Positions 10,216 through 22,153 of a DNA stretch of 64,000 nt are shown here, piece by piece (position 1 is the first letter of the stretch; every line of letters begins with the position of its first letter). A program made the position numbers and the translations under genes. Origin of the DNA: Neopestalotiopsis rosae (taxonomy: Eukaryota; Ascomycota; Sordariomycetes; Amphisphaeriales; Sporocadaceae). Where the stretch lies: assembly GCA_023078685.1 (NCBI GenBank), contig JALGAS010000013.1, positions 191,001 to 255,000 on the forward strand, written 5' to 3'. The notes beneath the pieces were generated by a model, which worked only from the letters and a program-made list of their open reading frames with translations, did no database searches and was not told the origin of the DNA.

Positions 10216-12114
10216 TTAAGCTAGGGAAACCTGGTTTGCTCCACTAGTCGAGCTCTCGCCGTGCTTGGGGCGGAACTCGTTTTTGAGTTGCTTCAAGGGG
10301 TCTTCTTGTTCTATCATGTTCCACATTCTCTCCTTCTTACTCTGCCGTCCATTCTCGCCATTCATCTCATCCAGATCGCTGAGATCGTCGGAACTGATGG
10401 AGCTGGTGCTTGGACTGCGATTCTGTACCATCTGCACGTGCTCGCCCTCCTTCTTCTTGATAGCTCTCTGTTCCTCCTTCAGTTTTTGGTCCTCGTCGTC
10501 ATCGCAACCAAGCGTCACAACACCTAGGCCAGGGAAGTTCTTCTCAAGAAATTTCTGCAGCTCGGGCAGAACTGATTTCTCTGGCCGGTAAGTACCACTA
10601 TCATTATCGATGACAAGCTGATAGTACTCGGGTTTGGCGGGTGGCGAGTCATGTGGCGGACCGCCTGGCAAATCTTCAGTGGGATGCGTGGGTTGATCCG
10701 GCTCTACATCATCAGAAGCTGTAGGCTTCTTCAATCTGCGGACAAAGAATTCGCCGGAGCAGGCAATGTATGTAGCAACATCCGAGTGCATTGTATGCTT
10801 GCTCAACAAGTCGATTCCGAATTCTTTGCCCGTCTCCGTGAAGCGAAACAAGCCATCAAGAGTAAGGACGTAGGTAAAGAGTCTACCTCCTTGATCGAAG
10901 TGCACCAGCTTCAAGAATTGCAAGCTTGCCTCTTCTGAGCACGGCTTGAACGTCCCGTACTCGGTGGAACTGTCAAAGTTGTAGATGCGGTTGTGTTGAT
11001 GGGTCAAAGCTTTGTGCAGGACGCGACCACGCAGCCCCTTGCGACTAAACATGAGACCTATCAAGGGTCTGAATTCGACATAGCGGTGGTAGAGCTTGAC
11101 TGGGACCGGTCCTTGCAGTTGAAGCTCATTGGCTTGGAAGTCATATTTTTTGGTCTTCTTCTCTTGTGACCGGTCTTCGTGGCCGCTATTGGTCTCAGGA
11201 TCATGCTCCTGAGAATCTTCACTCTCGTTTCGGTTGACCTGAACACCAGCGAGGCGGCCAATCATTGGAGAGAAATGCCTGTAGTAAAAGGTCGGGCCAA
11301 CAGTGTACATTTGGGCATGCGGCTCAGATTCGGATCTTCCCAAGACTTGTATGCTCACAAAAAGATTCGGGGTCATGGAGACACCCTTCTCGAATGCACT
11401 CGTGACGGCCTTGAGCAAGTAGGCTCTTTTACTTCCGGAGCGTTTCTTTGCCTGGAACTCCTGGCGCGAAAAGCCTTGGTAGTTTTCATCCACTCGAGGC
11501 ACTGTTATTGTGACATTGCCGAGCCGATCATTGTGGTCAGGCCAGTCCTCGTCGTACAAGCGACACTTAAGCTTGAATCCAGATGCCGGAACGTTGGCAA
11601 CTATCCACTCGTCCTCCCATTTGGGCTCAGTGGTACGCCTGATGGTGGGTGTCCGGTGCACAAGATTTGGGTCCTCCTTGTGTCGTTTGGGCAGCGTTGT
11701 GTACAGGGTAGCTTCAACGAATGGATCCGAAGCCCCGGTGCTAATATCAGCGACGGGAAGGTTGGTTGCCTCGTGGAAGATGAACTTGATGGTATATCCG
11801 GGGGGCGCATCGGGCAGCGGGGTAGAGTCGAATCCGCCCGGAGGCTTCGCCTTGGTCTTGATCTTTTCCTTCTGCTCATTGAACCTGCCCTTGATATCTG
11901 CTGTGCTATGGCGAGAGGACGCCTGCTTCAGCCCTTGTGGATCGGCCCCGTTGGTTTGAGGTTCCTCAGAGGCCGGCGCCGGCTGGTGATCGTCGGACAA
12001 GTGCTGGCCATTGACTCCATTCGTGTTCGGCCCATCCGGTGCCTTCGTGTTGGGCTCTACGGGTTCATGTGGAGCAACATTCCCGTTGGTGGACATGTTG
12101 GCCGAGGAGACCAA
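10216..12114 (-). CDS. C2-domain protein, fungal-specific, unknown role
   Basis: A single-exon gene for 632 residues. The first 100 are low-complexity (Asn/Gly/Pro/Glu). A C2 domain spans about residues 106-210, with SDPFVEATLY at 129-138 and an acidic loop YDEDWPDHNDRLG near 187-199. The Asp residues in both places match usual Ca2+-binding positions, so Ca2+-dependent membrane binding is plausible. A second conserved region, about 325-480 (PVKLYHRYVEFRPLIGLMFS and after), has no domain name I can assign. The C-terminal third is acidic and Ser-rich, with a charged helix around EEQRAIKKKEGEH. Such proteins are common in filamentous ascomycetes and, to my knowledge, are mostly uncharacterised. 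MSTNG six residues downstream of the first Met is an alternative start. A 312-codon antisense frame inside this gene is almost certainly a codon-bias shadow. Confidence 0.88.
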   Translation of the reverse strand: MVSSANMSTNGNVAPHEPVEPNTKAPDGPNTNGVNGQHLSDDHQPAPASEEPQTNGADPQGLKQASSRHSTADIKGRFNEQKEKIKTKAKPPGGFDSTPLPDAPPGYTIKFIFHEATNLPVADISTGASDPFVEATLYTTLPKRHKEDPNLVHRTPTIRRTTEPKWEDEWIVANVPASGFKLKCRLYDEDWPDHNDRLGNVTITVPRVDENYQGFSRQEFQAKKRSGSKRAYLLKAVTSAFEKGVSMTPNLFVSIQVLGRSESEPHAQMYTVGPTFYYRHFSPMIGRLAGVQVNRNESEDSQEHDPETNSGHEDRSQEKKTKKYDFQANELQLQGPVPVKLYHRYVEFRPLIGLMFSRKGLRGRVLHKALTHQHNRIYNFDSSTEYGTFKPCSEEASLQFLKLVHFDQGGRLFTYVLTLDGLFRFTETGKEFGIDLLSKHTMHSDVATYIACSGEFFVRRLKKPTASDDVEPDQPTHPTEDLPGGPPHDSPPAKPEYYQLVIDNDSGTYRPEKSVLPELQKFLEKNFPGLGVVTLGCDDDEDQKLKEEQRAIKKKEGEHVQMVQNRSPSTSSISSDDLSDLDEMNGENGRQSKKERMWNMIEQEDPLKQLKNEFRPKHGESSTSGANQVSLA

Positions 12115-12975
12115 TGATGTCAGAGTCGCGTTGTCTCAAGGGCAACGGGACGACGCGGTCGGTCGCAGACACGGACAACTTGGCCCGGGGGCGGCCGAAT
12201 CGCAGAAAATAAAAAGCTACCGTGCCTCTAGTCGAAGCGATGTTGTGGCTTGCCTGTCTTGCCTGCTTGTACGGAATCCCTGCTGGGGGAGTCTGATGCC
12301 AAGCTTGGGGGTGAAGGCAAAGCGAGTGATGATGAGTGCCAAGGCGAACGCGTTACCTGAGCCCACTGAAGTGATGTGTCGGTTCCACACGAGGGGAAAG
12401 CGAGCGAGCCGGCAACCACGTGGAATCGGATCGGAGCAATCGACGAAAGAATACGTCAATACTCTCGTAGTGCTGATTGTCTGGTAGATCTGGTAGTAGT
12501 GTGGTTTTGCTTAAAAGTGCGAGCGCAGAAAACCACGAGATTTAAAAATACTCAAAAGTTTCAATGCTTGGCAGGCGTACCAAGTTGCAATTTTCGCAAG
12601 ATGACAGCGGCCCCATAAAGAGGGAGCTTCTCTGCTATTGTCGGCACCAAAACAACGTCATCTGACGTGCCGATATGCCGCGCACCCATAGCAGGAGGGA
12701 ACTCGGCACATGCCCGAGGTGAAGGACGAGAAGCGTCAGGAAATACAGATAATCCGAGAAAGCTATCCAGATCCAAGCCACCATTGAGCCGCATTCGAGA
12801 GAAAGGCTCTGCACCTTTGGGGCGCAGATCGCATTGGGCCGGGAATTGACTTGCTTTTCCTTTTCAACTGGCTCCAGCTTTTGCTAGCAGGAAAAAGAAG
12901 TGGGTGGGAGGGTAATCGGCTCTTCACCTGTTGGACGGCGCTCGGCGGTCTGTTGCTGGTTGCCTTGGCAGAGAG

Positions 12976-13052
12976 TCCCCTCTGCCCTGCTGCCAACCTC
13001 TTTCGTCCCTTCTTCACTGCCCCCCTCTCCTCTTCCCTGCCCCGCATATAAG
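12976..13052 (+). promoter_or_regulatory. CT-rich tract followed by a TATA-like box, no gene assigned
   Basis: A pyrimidine-rich run (12976-13043, mostly C and T) ends directly in a TATAAG box at 13047-13052. This arrangement is common in promoters of highly expressed filamentous-fungal genes. The next plus-strand ATG, near 13166, opens a frame of only about 20 codons, so the transcript, if there is one, would be non-coding, encode a micropeptide or be spliced far downstream. Element identity is inference from composition. Confidence 0.4.
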
Positions 13053-14106
13053 ATCTAACTAGCAGGGGGGTATCGGAGCTCTCCTTCTCTTGGTCTTGGC
13101 TTCTCCAAGCTGCAAGTCTGTGCAAATCACGACAAGACGGCCAGACCCTGCAGGGCTCTCAGGAAATGTGCTTCATTTCCACATCGACCCAGGACAACGA
13201 GAATCCAAGTCAATGTTACCCCACCAGAAAGGATGACCGCTGAAAACAGACACAGCGACTGACACCGGAAAACCCCATCATAACATTGCCATCCAATTTT
13301 AGAAAAATAAGGGCACCAGCTTATGGAGTTCCGAGCACAAATCGATCTCTCGGCGAATCTATCGTACATGGTCGAATTCACTGTGTTGCTGATCCCAAGA
13401 ACTCTTCAATTGGAGCGCCTGTCGAGTCAGTACGATTCCATAATGATACGAGAGTCAATTGACTGACTATGCCGAATGTGTCTACCGCGGCTCATTCTTG
13501 GTCAGCGAATGCTACCCCGAGACCTGAAAAAGTCATCTTAGCTTCTGGAATCCTTGGCATCACGTACAGCTGCTTGCATTGGTGTTGCAGTAACAACGGT
13601 TTTCTCCTGCAGGTGGTCACAAAAATGCGTGCATGCTTATTCCTCAGTTGTGCGTTACGGGCCAAGAATTGCATCAATCACACTATCGGACGATGGCTAG
13701 CTGACAGCCCGGCAATCCAAACCCAACCCGGACTCCGGAAATGCATATTCTTGTCGACGCTCCTTAGACAACAGGAGACCACGGTAATAATGTCCCACTT
13801 CTCCGTATTCATCAAAATCAACGACCTGAGCTTCTAGTAGCCTGCAGGGTCGGGACCCCGATATCCAAAGAAAGCTATGAAGAATCTAAAATTGGTCGTC
13901 GCTGGCTGTATTGGCCAGAACAAACATGGTCCAGGCTTTACACAATCTGAAAGTCTATCATTCTTGGCTCTCAGGCTATCCATGTTCAATCGTCGCATGA
14001 ATTGAGGAATGAGCAATTGAAGACCAAAGACAAACATTACCTGACAATTCGCGAGAGAGCCTCATGAGCATGCCGAGTTTTTGAGTCGTGGTTCGGCCGC
14101 GAGCAT

Positions 14107-14136
14107 TGCTTGGCTTGCTTGGCTTGCTTGGCTGCG
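14107..14136. repeat. Short tandem repeat, unit close to TTGCTTGGC
   Basis: Three near-perfect copies of a 9-10 bp unit (CTTGGCTTG phase) lie in non-coding sequence between the divergent C2-domain and wall-protein genes. No function is apparent. Confidence 0.7.
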
Positions 14137-15668
14137 GCAGAAGCCATCCTCTCGTGTTGTCAATGGCAGATCTACCCGGATCTTCCGTGTTGTCAAGACC
14201 AAGCGAGTAAGGCGTGGATCTTTCGTATCTACCATGTCGATATGCATTGCCAGGCGGCTCTATCGCTAATCATGTGGTCAACCGGTTATCGCTTGTACAC
14301 TGCAGCCGTGTACGAGCAGCATTACTCCTGGCTCTGACGAGGCAAAGTCACAGCCAACTCAATGCTCCGTTTCAATTGCTAGCACAAAGTTAAATACACA
14401 GGAGCCAAACAAAGATTGAAGACGATACACAAATACAGCGTCAGTCAGGGGCAAAGAGATTGAGAGACGGCAAACCGAGCAGGAAGCCGCAATCACTTGC
14501 GGGTCGTCAGTATCGATTCTGCCAACAAGCTTCGCGCGGAATCACAACGCATGGGCGTTAGACCCGCGAGAGACACGCCACCGCGCATGCCTCTTGTGGA
14601 GGTAGTTTTCGACTAGAACACACCCTCGTCCCAAGCGACGGCACGGTAATTGCAGTGGCTGTATGTGATCTTCCAGTGGACATTGGACAGGCACAGAAAA
14701 GTAAATCCAGAAGAAGTTCCTTTTTGTCCCTGATTGACGAATCCTAATCAGGCTCATTGTATCAGCCGTGCAGCTGCATACCGCGAGTCTATCGCATGTT
14801 GCAGCATCAGTCATTGCAAATGCTAATAATCCCGGGTCGTTGCTGAGTCGCGGATAGTTACACCGGCCCGCAAGCCTTAGCAACTCTCTGGTGGAAGCGA
14901 TCATCCTTTCCAAGGAACACTTACTACACAGGCATTAGTAGACAGTTAGCGGCGCAGCAGCTAGGGTCAGGTACACACCCAACCGACCGAAATCCTGTTC
15001 TACTGCAAGAACACGAGAAAGGAGGAAAAAAGCTCGCAGAACTTGACCTCATAGTCCACGATTTGTGCATTCGTCACTACGAGCTTCCAGCCAATCGCAA
15101 GCAAGCAGACATCCACAACGAAAGAGGAGATTACCTGATCGTACAGCAACCAGGCCTAAAATCCAGCTTTTGGGCCTAAAGAAGAACGAGGCGTGGCTGG
15201 ACTTCTCCCCATTCGTCCACGGCCGCGCATACACCCCTGACTAGCCAGCCAAAGTTTAGCTACACGTGTGGAGGAGAGCTTCAACCAGCCGACCCAGCAG
15301 CCCAGAAAGCCGCTGTCCGTTATTTTTTTCTTTGCTTTTCAATATTGACAAGGCTAGATTATACCCCTGTCACAATAGACCGACTGCCAACGATGGATCC
15401 CAGTCCACAAGATCGGGTCAGTAGTATGCTGTAGTATGCAGCTGAACGGCTGGGGACCTTTGACCCGTCTTCCGGCATCTCCAGCTTCTTTCAGTATTTA
15501 ACATGACGGCAAGCTGCCACTCATCTTGCCCGTCCTCTTGATCTCACTCTCACCTCAGTTTTGTACTCTCGGACACTTCGCCGTCGTTGGTTGTGATTTC
15601 TTGGAAGGTTGCCTTGATCGATTCAACTATAGTCACTCGCTCGTCAAAACGTTGGAATTATCGTCAAA

Positions 15669-17045
15669 ATGGTTCGATTTACACAATACGCCACCGGCGC
15701 TCTGCTGATTGCTGCCGCCAGCGCTTCATACTCGGCCAGCTCTGTTGAGGAGGAGGAGTGCGAGGAGACCAACACCTACGCCGTTTCCACCGCCTCTTCT
15801 TACCCGGCTGTTGTGCCTACCAGCTCTTACCCGGCTGCCACCCCCAGCTACCCTGCCGGTGGTGATGATGAGGATGAGTGTGAGCCCGATGAGGAGGAGG
15901 GTGGCTACCCTACCGGTGGCTCTGGCTCTGGATACCCGACCGGATCCGCATACCCCTCTGGATCCCCATCCGGCGTTCCATCGGGCTACCCTTCCAAGCC
16001 CTCTGGCTCTGGCTATCCCTCGGGCTCCCCGTCTGGATACCCATCTGGACAGCCTTCCGGCTACCCATCCGGCTCTCCCTCTGGCTACCCCTCGGGCTCG
16101 CCTTCTGACTACCCTTCGGGTAGCTGGCCCGCTGGTTACACCACCAGCACTCAATACCTGACCAAGACCTACACCGTCACGTCTTGCGCCCCTACCGTGA
16201 CCAACTGCCCCGTTGGCCACGTCACCTCTGTCGTTGAGACCACCGTTACAGGTTTGTTATATCAAAATCGTGTTCAATTATCATCTATACTAACCGAGTA
16301 ATCAGTCTGCCCCGTTACCGAGACCTACCCGGCCGGCGGCGAGTCCAAGACCTACCCTGCCGGTGGTGCTTCGCAGACCTACCCTGCCGGTGGTGCTTCG
16401 CAGACTTACCCCGCTGGTGGTGAATCGAAGACCTACCCTGCCGGTGGTGCTTCCCAGACCTACCCAGCTGGCGGCGAGTCCAAGACTTACCCTGCTGGCG
16501 GTGCTTCCACCTACCCGGCCGGCGGCGAGTCCAAGACCTACCCTGCCGGTGGTGAATCGAAGACCTACCCTGCTGGTGGTGCTTCTACTTACCCCGCTGG
16601 TGGTGAGTCCAAGACCTACCCTGCCGGTGGTGCTTCCACCTACCCTGCCGGAGGTGCTTCCACCTACCCCGCTGGTGGTGAGTCCAAGACCTACCCTGCC
16701 GGTGGTGCTTCCACTTACCCGGCCGGAGGTGCTTCTACTTACCCCGCTGGCGGTGCTTCCACCTACCCTGCTGGCGGTGAGTCCAAGACTTACCCTGCCG
16801 GAGGAAACGGCGGTTACCCTACCGCTGGTGCCTCTACCGGCGCCTACGGTACCAGCCCTGCTGCCAACAGCACCTGGGCCTCGCCTACCTACGCTGCTTC
16901 CAGCACCAAGGGTTACAGCACTTCCGTCACCAAGTCCGCATCTGCATCTGCCAGCGCTACTTCCGCCTACGCCACTGCTGGTGCCGCTTCTTTCGGTCTG
17001 TCTGGTGCTGGTGCTCTCGCTGCCATCCTGGCTTTCATCATTTAA
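15669..17045 (+). CDS. GPI-anchored cell-wall protein with YPSG and YPAGG repeats
   Basis: Two exons, 15669-16251 and 16306-17045, are joined by a 54-nt intron with donor GTTTGT, branch CTAAC and acceptor TCAG, giving 440 residues. A signal peptide (about residues 1-20, ending SASYSA) leads to an acidic Cys-containing segment. The first repeat array is built on YPSGSPSG. A short conserved block with four Cys (TVTSCAPTVTNCPVGHVTS and then VCPVTE across the junction) separates it from 19 copies of YPAGG spaced by ESKT, ASQT or AST. A Ser/Thr/Ala-rich stalk and a hydrophobic end (LSGAGALAAILAFII) fit a GPI attachment signal with the cleavage site near AGAAS. The Cys block resembles that of CCG-6-like GPI proteins. 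The product is probably a heavily O-glycosylated wall protein; adhesion is inference. The near-identical DNA units should make copy number unstable. Confidence 0.87.
15931..16137 (+). repeat. YPSG-type coding repeat array (exon 1)
   Basis: This is a degenerate Tyr-Pro-Ser-Gly array inside the wall-protein gene, with common unit YPSGSPSG and variants GVPSG, KPSGSG and QPSG. Tyr and Pro codons are nearly always TAC and CCN, while Ser and Gly codons vary. Confidence 0.85.
16326..16805 (+). repeat. YPAGG coding repeat array, 19 copies (exon 2)
   Basis: Nineteen YPAGG units are separated by ESKT (8 times), ASQT (3 times), AST (7 times) or NGG (last). The order is irregular, as expected from slippage or unequal exchange. 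Units are 24 or 27 bp, so length changes would keep the frame. Confidence 0.9.
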
Positions 17046-18999
17046 TAAAAGGAAGCATGCAGACTCAACGCCTCGGACTGGAGTTTACGAGTGGGCTGTA
17101 ATGAAACGTTGATATTGGCTTTGTAATGTTTAAAAATTATTTCTTCACGCTAACCTGGCAGTCTTCTGGACGCGAAGGAGGCGAACGACAGCAAAACGCA
17201 TTTGTTTCCTTGTATCTAGATTTCTTGTCAGGAAAGGCACCGTATCGATCTTACTAGGTCGAGAATTAGTCCCATCCGTAAGCAATAGACCACATACGCA
17301 TTGATCACATTTGAACAACTGGTCTCTTTACTTCTTCTGCCGAGTGAATGACCCCCGTAGAAACGGTTGATAAACTATATGAGATCAGGGTGAAACACGT
17401 GCTGAACCTTTGCAGAATCTTGCCCATTGCAGCCGCGTCATGCTAATAAGACAATTTCCACCGTCTGGTGCATGGTGTCAAACGTTATTTTCCATGTGCT
17501 TGCGTGCACATTGCCGACAAGCATGAGACTTACAGCTTTATGCAGGCACCAGAGTCAATTGAGTGATGCCTTAGAGTCAGGAAATATCTTTCATTTGTCT
17601 ATTTTCTCAACCAATGTGTGATCGTCAAAATTTGTCCCAAGATAACAGAATGCTGCTGCTACAATGTCCCCAGATGTTGTCTGGTAGCACTTCCCTTAGT
17701 CGGACAGTCCGCGCACGGAGTCTCTTGTGGCGCCAACCGGGAGTCCCAATGTGGGAAGCAAATCTCGGCAACTTCCCCGTACAACCAAACGCTGAGAGAT
17801 CAAATTCAGCAAAGAAGCCTCATTGAAAGACAATGAAAAACTTCATGTAATGAGCTTTTTGATAGCATATCATTGTTTTTGTTGCTATTTATTGACATGT
17901 CGGCCGCCTCTTCTGACTGATCCGCTTATAGGCTAGAGGCAGACATACGAGAAAAGCTACTTGCGCAACACTCAAGCTCGCTTCATAGTGATGCCACATC
18001 TCTTCCTGTCGTCACCTTGTGAAGAGATGGGATCATGGGGCCCAGCTGGTGGTCTACCGAAGTAAGAGCCAGTAACGCGGAGTCGGATGCTACAAGCCGT
18101 TAGGGTGCTGGCTAAGCAGACTCTGGAGCCTAGACCTCTTGGGAGGCCGAAGCTCTCTTCCGACTGCTTTAGTCTGGAATCGTGATAGTCTCATCACCAA
18201 TAGTCTCTCACGCCAGACTTCTTTTGTGCTCGTATTCCTTTCATGCATCGCTTATTCAAACCAACCCCGAGCATCGGACACCGCGAGATTCGTATTTCAA
18301 AGCTGTACATGCTTCCAAAGGAAGTGTCAGCCTTGGACCCAGTCAGGTAAGGACGATGCTGTTGCGTGCATATCGGGCCACTTCCCCGGCAGCACTGGTG
18401 CGATGATGCATACATGCAAGTCCGACTTAATGAAGGATGTTGTGCCAAAGCGGCTGTCAGCCTCAGAAGCAAGGTAACGCCTTACATATTCTGTCACTCG
18501 TGTATAAAGCCGCACAAACCGTAACTCCGGGCTTGGCAGTCATGTGCTGTGCTGCAATTCTCACCATACTTGAAGCCACATTGGAGGCTCTCGCCTTGTG
18601 ATTGTGTATGAGACACGCGAGGAAAAGGAGGCTCGGCCCGGGGCTTACCGGGAGAAAAAGACCTATAATATGATAGCATTGGAAGTCTGTATGCACACTA
18701 TGTGAATTGAATTTGCGGGTGATTTGAGAGACATGCCCCTTTCGACAAACCACGTCACTAGGCTTTATCCCGACAGATAGCAAGGTCATTTTCAAAAATT
18801 CTACTCCTATGGTAAAAGATTGTTGACTTCAACATACTTTGGTCGTTGGAGAGGCCTCACACGGCAGCAACACGACGCGGTTTGTGCTGGAATCACAGAT
18901 GCATTATTGTAAAATTGTGTCAAAATCATGATATTGTGCATGTTCTGAGCATGCCATGAACTTGTATTCAAGCAGGGTGCTTCGTCTATATAGACTGCT
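17046..18999. other. Intergenic between convergent genes
   Basis: About 2 kb between the wall-protein stop and the transporter stop. Overlapping frames in 18139-18795 on both strands have no motifs and look like chance. Both 3' untranslated regions should be here; nothing else is recognised. Confidence 0.5.
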
Positions 19000-20731
19000 C
19001 TACACCAGATATCTGAAGCCCTTGACCATCTTCATTGCCTCCTCATTGTCCACGTGCTCCAGATCAGCCGTGTGCTGGGCAACGTCTGGCTGGACGTCCC
19101 AAGCGCCCTCGCCTGCCTCGAGCTTCTTGTTGAGCCTGATGAGCATCTGGCGGATGACAAAGCAGCCAAAAATGGTAACACCAAACACTACATCGGAAGT
19201 CAGTAATTGTATTCACTAGAGTTTTGCTCGGCTGTATTGTAGAGTTTGACTCACTAGAAAGGACGATACCGTACGACTTTCTGTAACCATTGTCGCTGAG
19301 ATTCCAGACGTACGATCCAGCCACGTTTCCGAGCTGCGAAAAGGCGTTGATAAAGGCAATGGCGACGGCTCGCTTGGCGGGCGGGCGGGGGAAAGTGGAC
19401 GAGATCCACGAGTAGAAGACGATGAAGCCGGCGTACGAGCTGGCCTGGAGGAACAGGGCGACGTAGCGGGCGGCGACGTTGAGCGTCGACATGCTAATGA
19501 CGAAGCCCACCACGCCGACGCAGATGGGTCCGACAATGTGCCAGAACTGTGAGTCGAGTGTGTTAGTCTATGGCTCAGTCTTGCAAAGTAATGCATTCTC
19601 GACATACCTTTTCTCCAGTCTTGTCCGCATGCCAGGCGTTGATCAGGGACATGAGACAGGCAAACACCCACGGAGGAGCAGACATGAGCAAAGTAGGCAC
19701 GTAGTCGAAGCCGAGGGTTCCGGTCAGCGTAGGCTATCAAAAGAGTTAGTCATGTCAAGAAACATACGAAACAGTCAGGATCAAGTGCGAGAACTTACGA
19801 AAAAGGCATTGAACGACAGTCCAACGACGTAGGCGGTAAAGGTGATGCTCATGACATAGACCTTGATGTCCTTGATGGCCATGTTGAGACCGGCGAAAAC
19901 GCCCTGGCCGGCAGAATCCTCATCAACCTCGCCGACGTCCTCGAGCATACGGAGCTGAGCAACCTCGAGCTCCTCGGCAGTGAAACCGCGCGAGTTGGTG
20001 GGCAGGTCAGGCAGGATAAAGATGGCCGTGAGGGCAAAGAACATGGTGATGGCACCCTCGATCCAGAACAGCCATCTCCATGCGGCGTGGCCCAGGACGC
20101 CCTGCATGTTGGACAGCACACCGGCCCCAATGAGGGCGGAAAAGGCGTTGGAAATGAGATTACCGCAGAAGAGGATGGCGTTTCTCGTCGTGAGTTCTCT
20201 TCTCGTGTACCACTTTGACAGAATCATCAGAGCACCGGGCAGGAAGGCCGCCTCGACAAAGCCGAGGAAGAATCGAGTCAAGACCATGCCGGTGAAGTTG
20301 GTGACGATACCGGACAGTGTGGAAATGACACCCCAGATCAACATGGAGCAGCCAATGTAGACAGACGGGCGCGAGATGCGGTTAATCATGATGTTGGACG
20401 GCACCTGCATCAAGATGTATCCCACATAGAGAATCGACAAGCAAGTCGAATACTGCGTTGAGTCAAGGTTCAAGTCGGCCTGCAGACCCTTGAGACGGGC
20501 GGCTGCAATGTTGTTGCGGTCCAGGTAGTTGAGAATGTAGAGGATAATGAAGAGGCCATTGCGAGCGTCGAGCTTTCGCTTGAGCGACTTCTCGACGCGG
20601 ACGCGGTGCTCTGGGTCCATGGAGCGAGCATTGGTATACTGTTGAGCCGGTGGTTGACTCTCCAATGTCTCGACCTTCTGCTTGCTGTGGGAGCTGACTG
20701 CGCGGTCAGCCCCGGTGATCTCGTCGGCCAT
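19000..20731 (-). CDS. MFS transporter, anion:cation symporter type (12 TM)
   Basis: Four exons keep phase: 20731-19799, 19733-19608, 19546-19255 and 19187-19000, giving 512 residues. After a hydrophilic N terminus of about 60 residues, the first helix ends in NYLDRNNIAAARLKGL. This is the signature of the ACS group of major facilitators, which includes fungal allantoate, nicotinate, pantothenate and related carboxylate permeases. Other usual segments are QVPSNIMINR after helix 3, RFFLGFVEAAFLPG, WYTRRELTTRNAI between helices 4 and 5, and AWRWLFWIEGAITM. About 12 membrane helices are expected, with a central acidic loop (EELEVAQLRMLEDVGEVDED). The substrate is probably a small organic acid or vitamin; it cannot be named from sequence. 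The start at 20731 is well placed. The next gene, a glycoside hydrolase, is on the same strand, so a shared sugar or acid nutrition role is possible but unproven. Confidence 0.9.
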
Positions 20732-22153
20732 CTTGCTTGAGCTTTGTGTATGTGAGATGGAGGAGGTGTTTCTCACGAGCTCTCTCCTGGACGTGATAGT
20801 AGCTGGCCAGAGTGGATGGAAACGTTCGACCAGAGATGTGGGAGAGTCGTCTATTTATGAAACGGCCACGCACATATCTCGCGTCTAGCCTGCTAGTCTC
20901 GCTATTAGAAACTTCGGGTAACGACGGATCGTCATTCCCAGGCGGTCAATGAGGCAGGCCGGGCCTTGTCACGGTAACTTACTACCGTCGTTGAATAGTA
21001 CTATGCGCAACAAGAGTATGGGGATGGGTCTTGTCTGTTGAGCTTGTATATCCCCGCAGAAAACCCCGTTCGAATTCTGGTACTATCCCCCACACGAATC
21101 AGGCCGTACTTCGGCGCCTTGGCGGATAGTGGGACTTTGCTCCTCGAGACGCGACAGATTTGGCCAATCAGAAGCGCTAGATATTTTCTATAGTGGACAA
21201 ACTTCTGGGGGTGGCCTCCTTTCCTCCAGTGCCTCCTCGAAATTCGTGACGGAGTTGATCGGGGTTTGGATGCCGGGGAGCCTGGGAGCAACGAGCAGAC
21301 CCATATCGTACGTCTGGAGAATGCAAACTAAATCTGTGGGAGCGGAGTCTAATCGCAAATTTGAGTCTCACGAGCTTGCCGTCAGGTTGGATCCTCCGGC
21401 AAATCAAATCGGGTACCTTGAAAAATTTCAACATGGTCAGATTATAGTCCTACCTAAAGAAGACCTTGTTGTTACGTATCATACAAACAAGCCGGATTCA
21501 CCCGGCAACTTTCAGCTCAAAAGGAAAGACAGACTTTTCCAATCTGTAACGTGGATTGTAGTAATGGAAACAATGGTAAAGGACCAGGCAAAAAAAGATG
21601 CCATTCAGGTGACCGGCCCCCTGAACCCGTAGGTTGGTCATGGTGGGACAGCATAAGAAAAGAAGGGCACACTTGTGCTTCCTTTCCGGTACGTCATCAC
21701 GCGAGCGGGACGTACGCCGACGTACGTTGCCGCTCAACGGAGCCGCGTCTGGGTTTAGAATTTTTGGATTCTTGACAGGTACAAACTAGCAGAAGCGACT
21801 TGTTACAGAGATAAGACTGGAAGAAGGAAAGTGAGAAGCAAACATGTTGCGCAATTACCCACACGTGACCGCATTCTCGGTGCGATGCCGAAGTATTGTA
21901 TTGGGTCTCAATCGTTGAATGACCCCCAACTTCGGGGCGTGGGGGTCACGGTTTTGGGTCTGACGGACTAAACTGTCTTGAGATTTGGCTCTTTGGCTAA
22001 CCTCCAGGCTTGCGAATAAACTTGTTCAATTTGGTCTAGAAACTCAGGATGATCCCGCGACCTTCTTTCTTGGCGGGGAACCAAGCTCTCGGGATGACTG
22101 CCAAGTCTGCTTGTCCTGCTTTCCTGTGCTTTATTCATGTGTCATGCGGGTAT
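20732..22153. other. Intergenic, transporter promoter side
   Basis: No supported gene. A 167-codon plus-strand frame (21129-21632) has no motif or splice sites and is probably chance. It should hold the transporter promoter and the 3' end of the glycoside hydrolase gene. Confidence 0.45.

Larger units (their letters stand above)
12115..15668. other. Long intergenic region between divergent genes
   Basis: This 3.5 kb separates the minus-strand C2-domain gene from the plus-strand wall-protein gene. No convincing coding frame was found; the largest candidates (12011-12487, 13469-13837, 14542-14913) have no motifs. It should hold both promoters. It also contains a CT-rich tract with a TATA-like box near 13047 that faces no recognisable gene, and a small tandem repeat near 14107. 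Confidence 0.5.

Noticed and set aside
11179..12117. A 312-codon plus-strand frame antisense to the C2-domain gene
   Set aside because: The opposite strand encodes a clear C2 protein and the antisense frame has no motif. Long antisense frames are expected from GC-biased third positions.
16363..17112. A 249-codon frame reading LPVVLRRPT-like repeats through the wall-protein array
   Set aside because: It is a shadow frame of the YPAGG repeats; repeat DNA keeps all frames open. It lacks the signal peptide and GPI end seen in the chosen frame.
21129..21632. A 167-codon plus-strand frame upstream of the ACS permease
   Set aside because: There is no motif, signal peptide or splice partner, and composition resembles non-coding surroundings.
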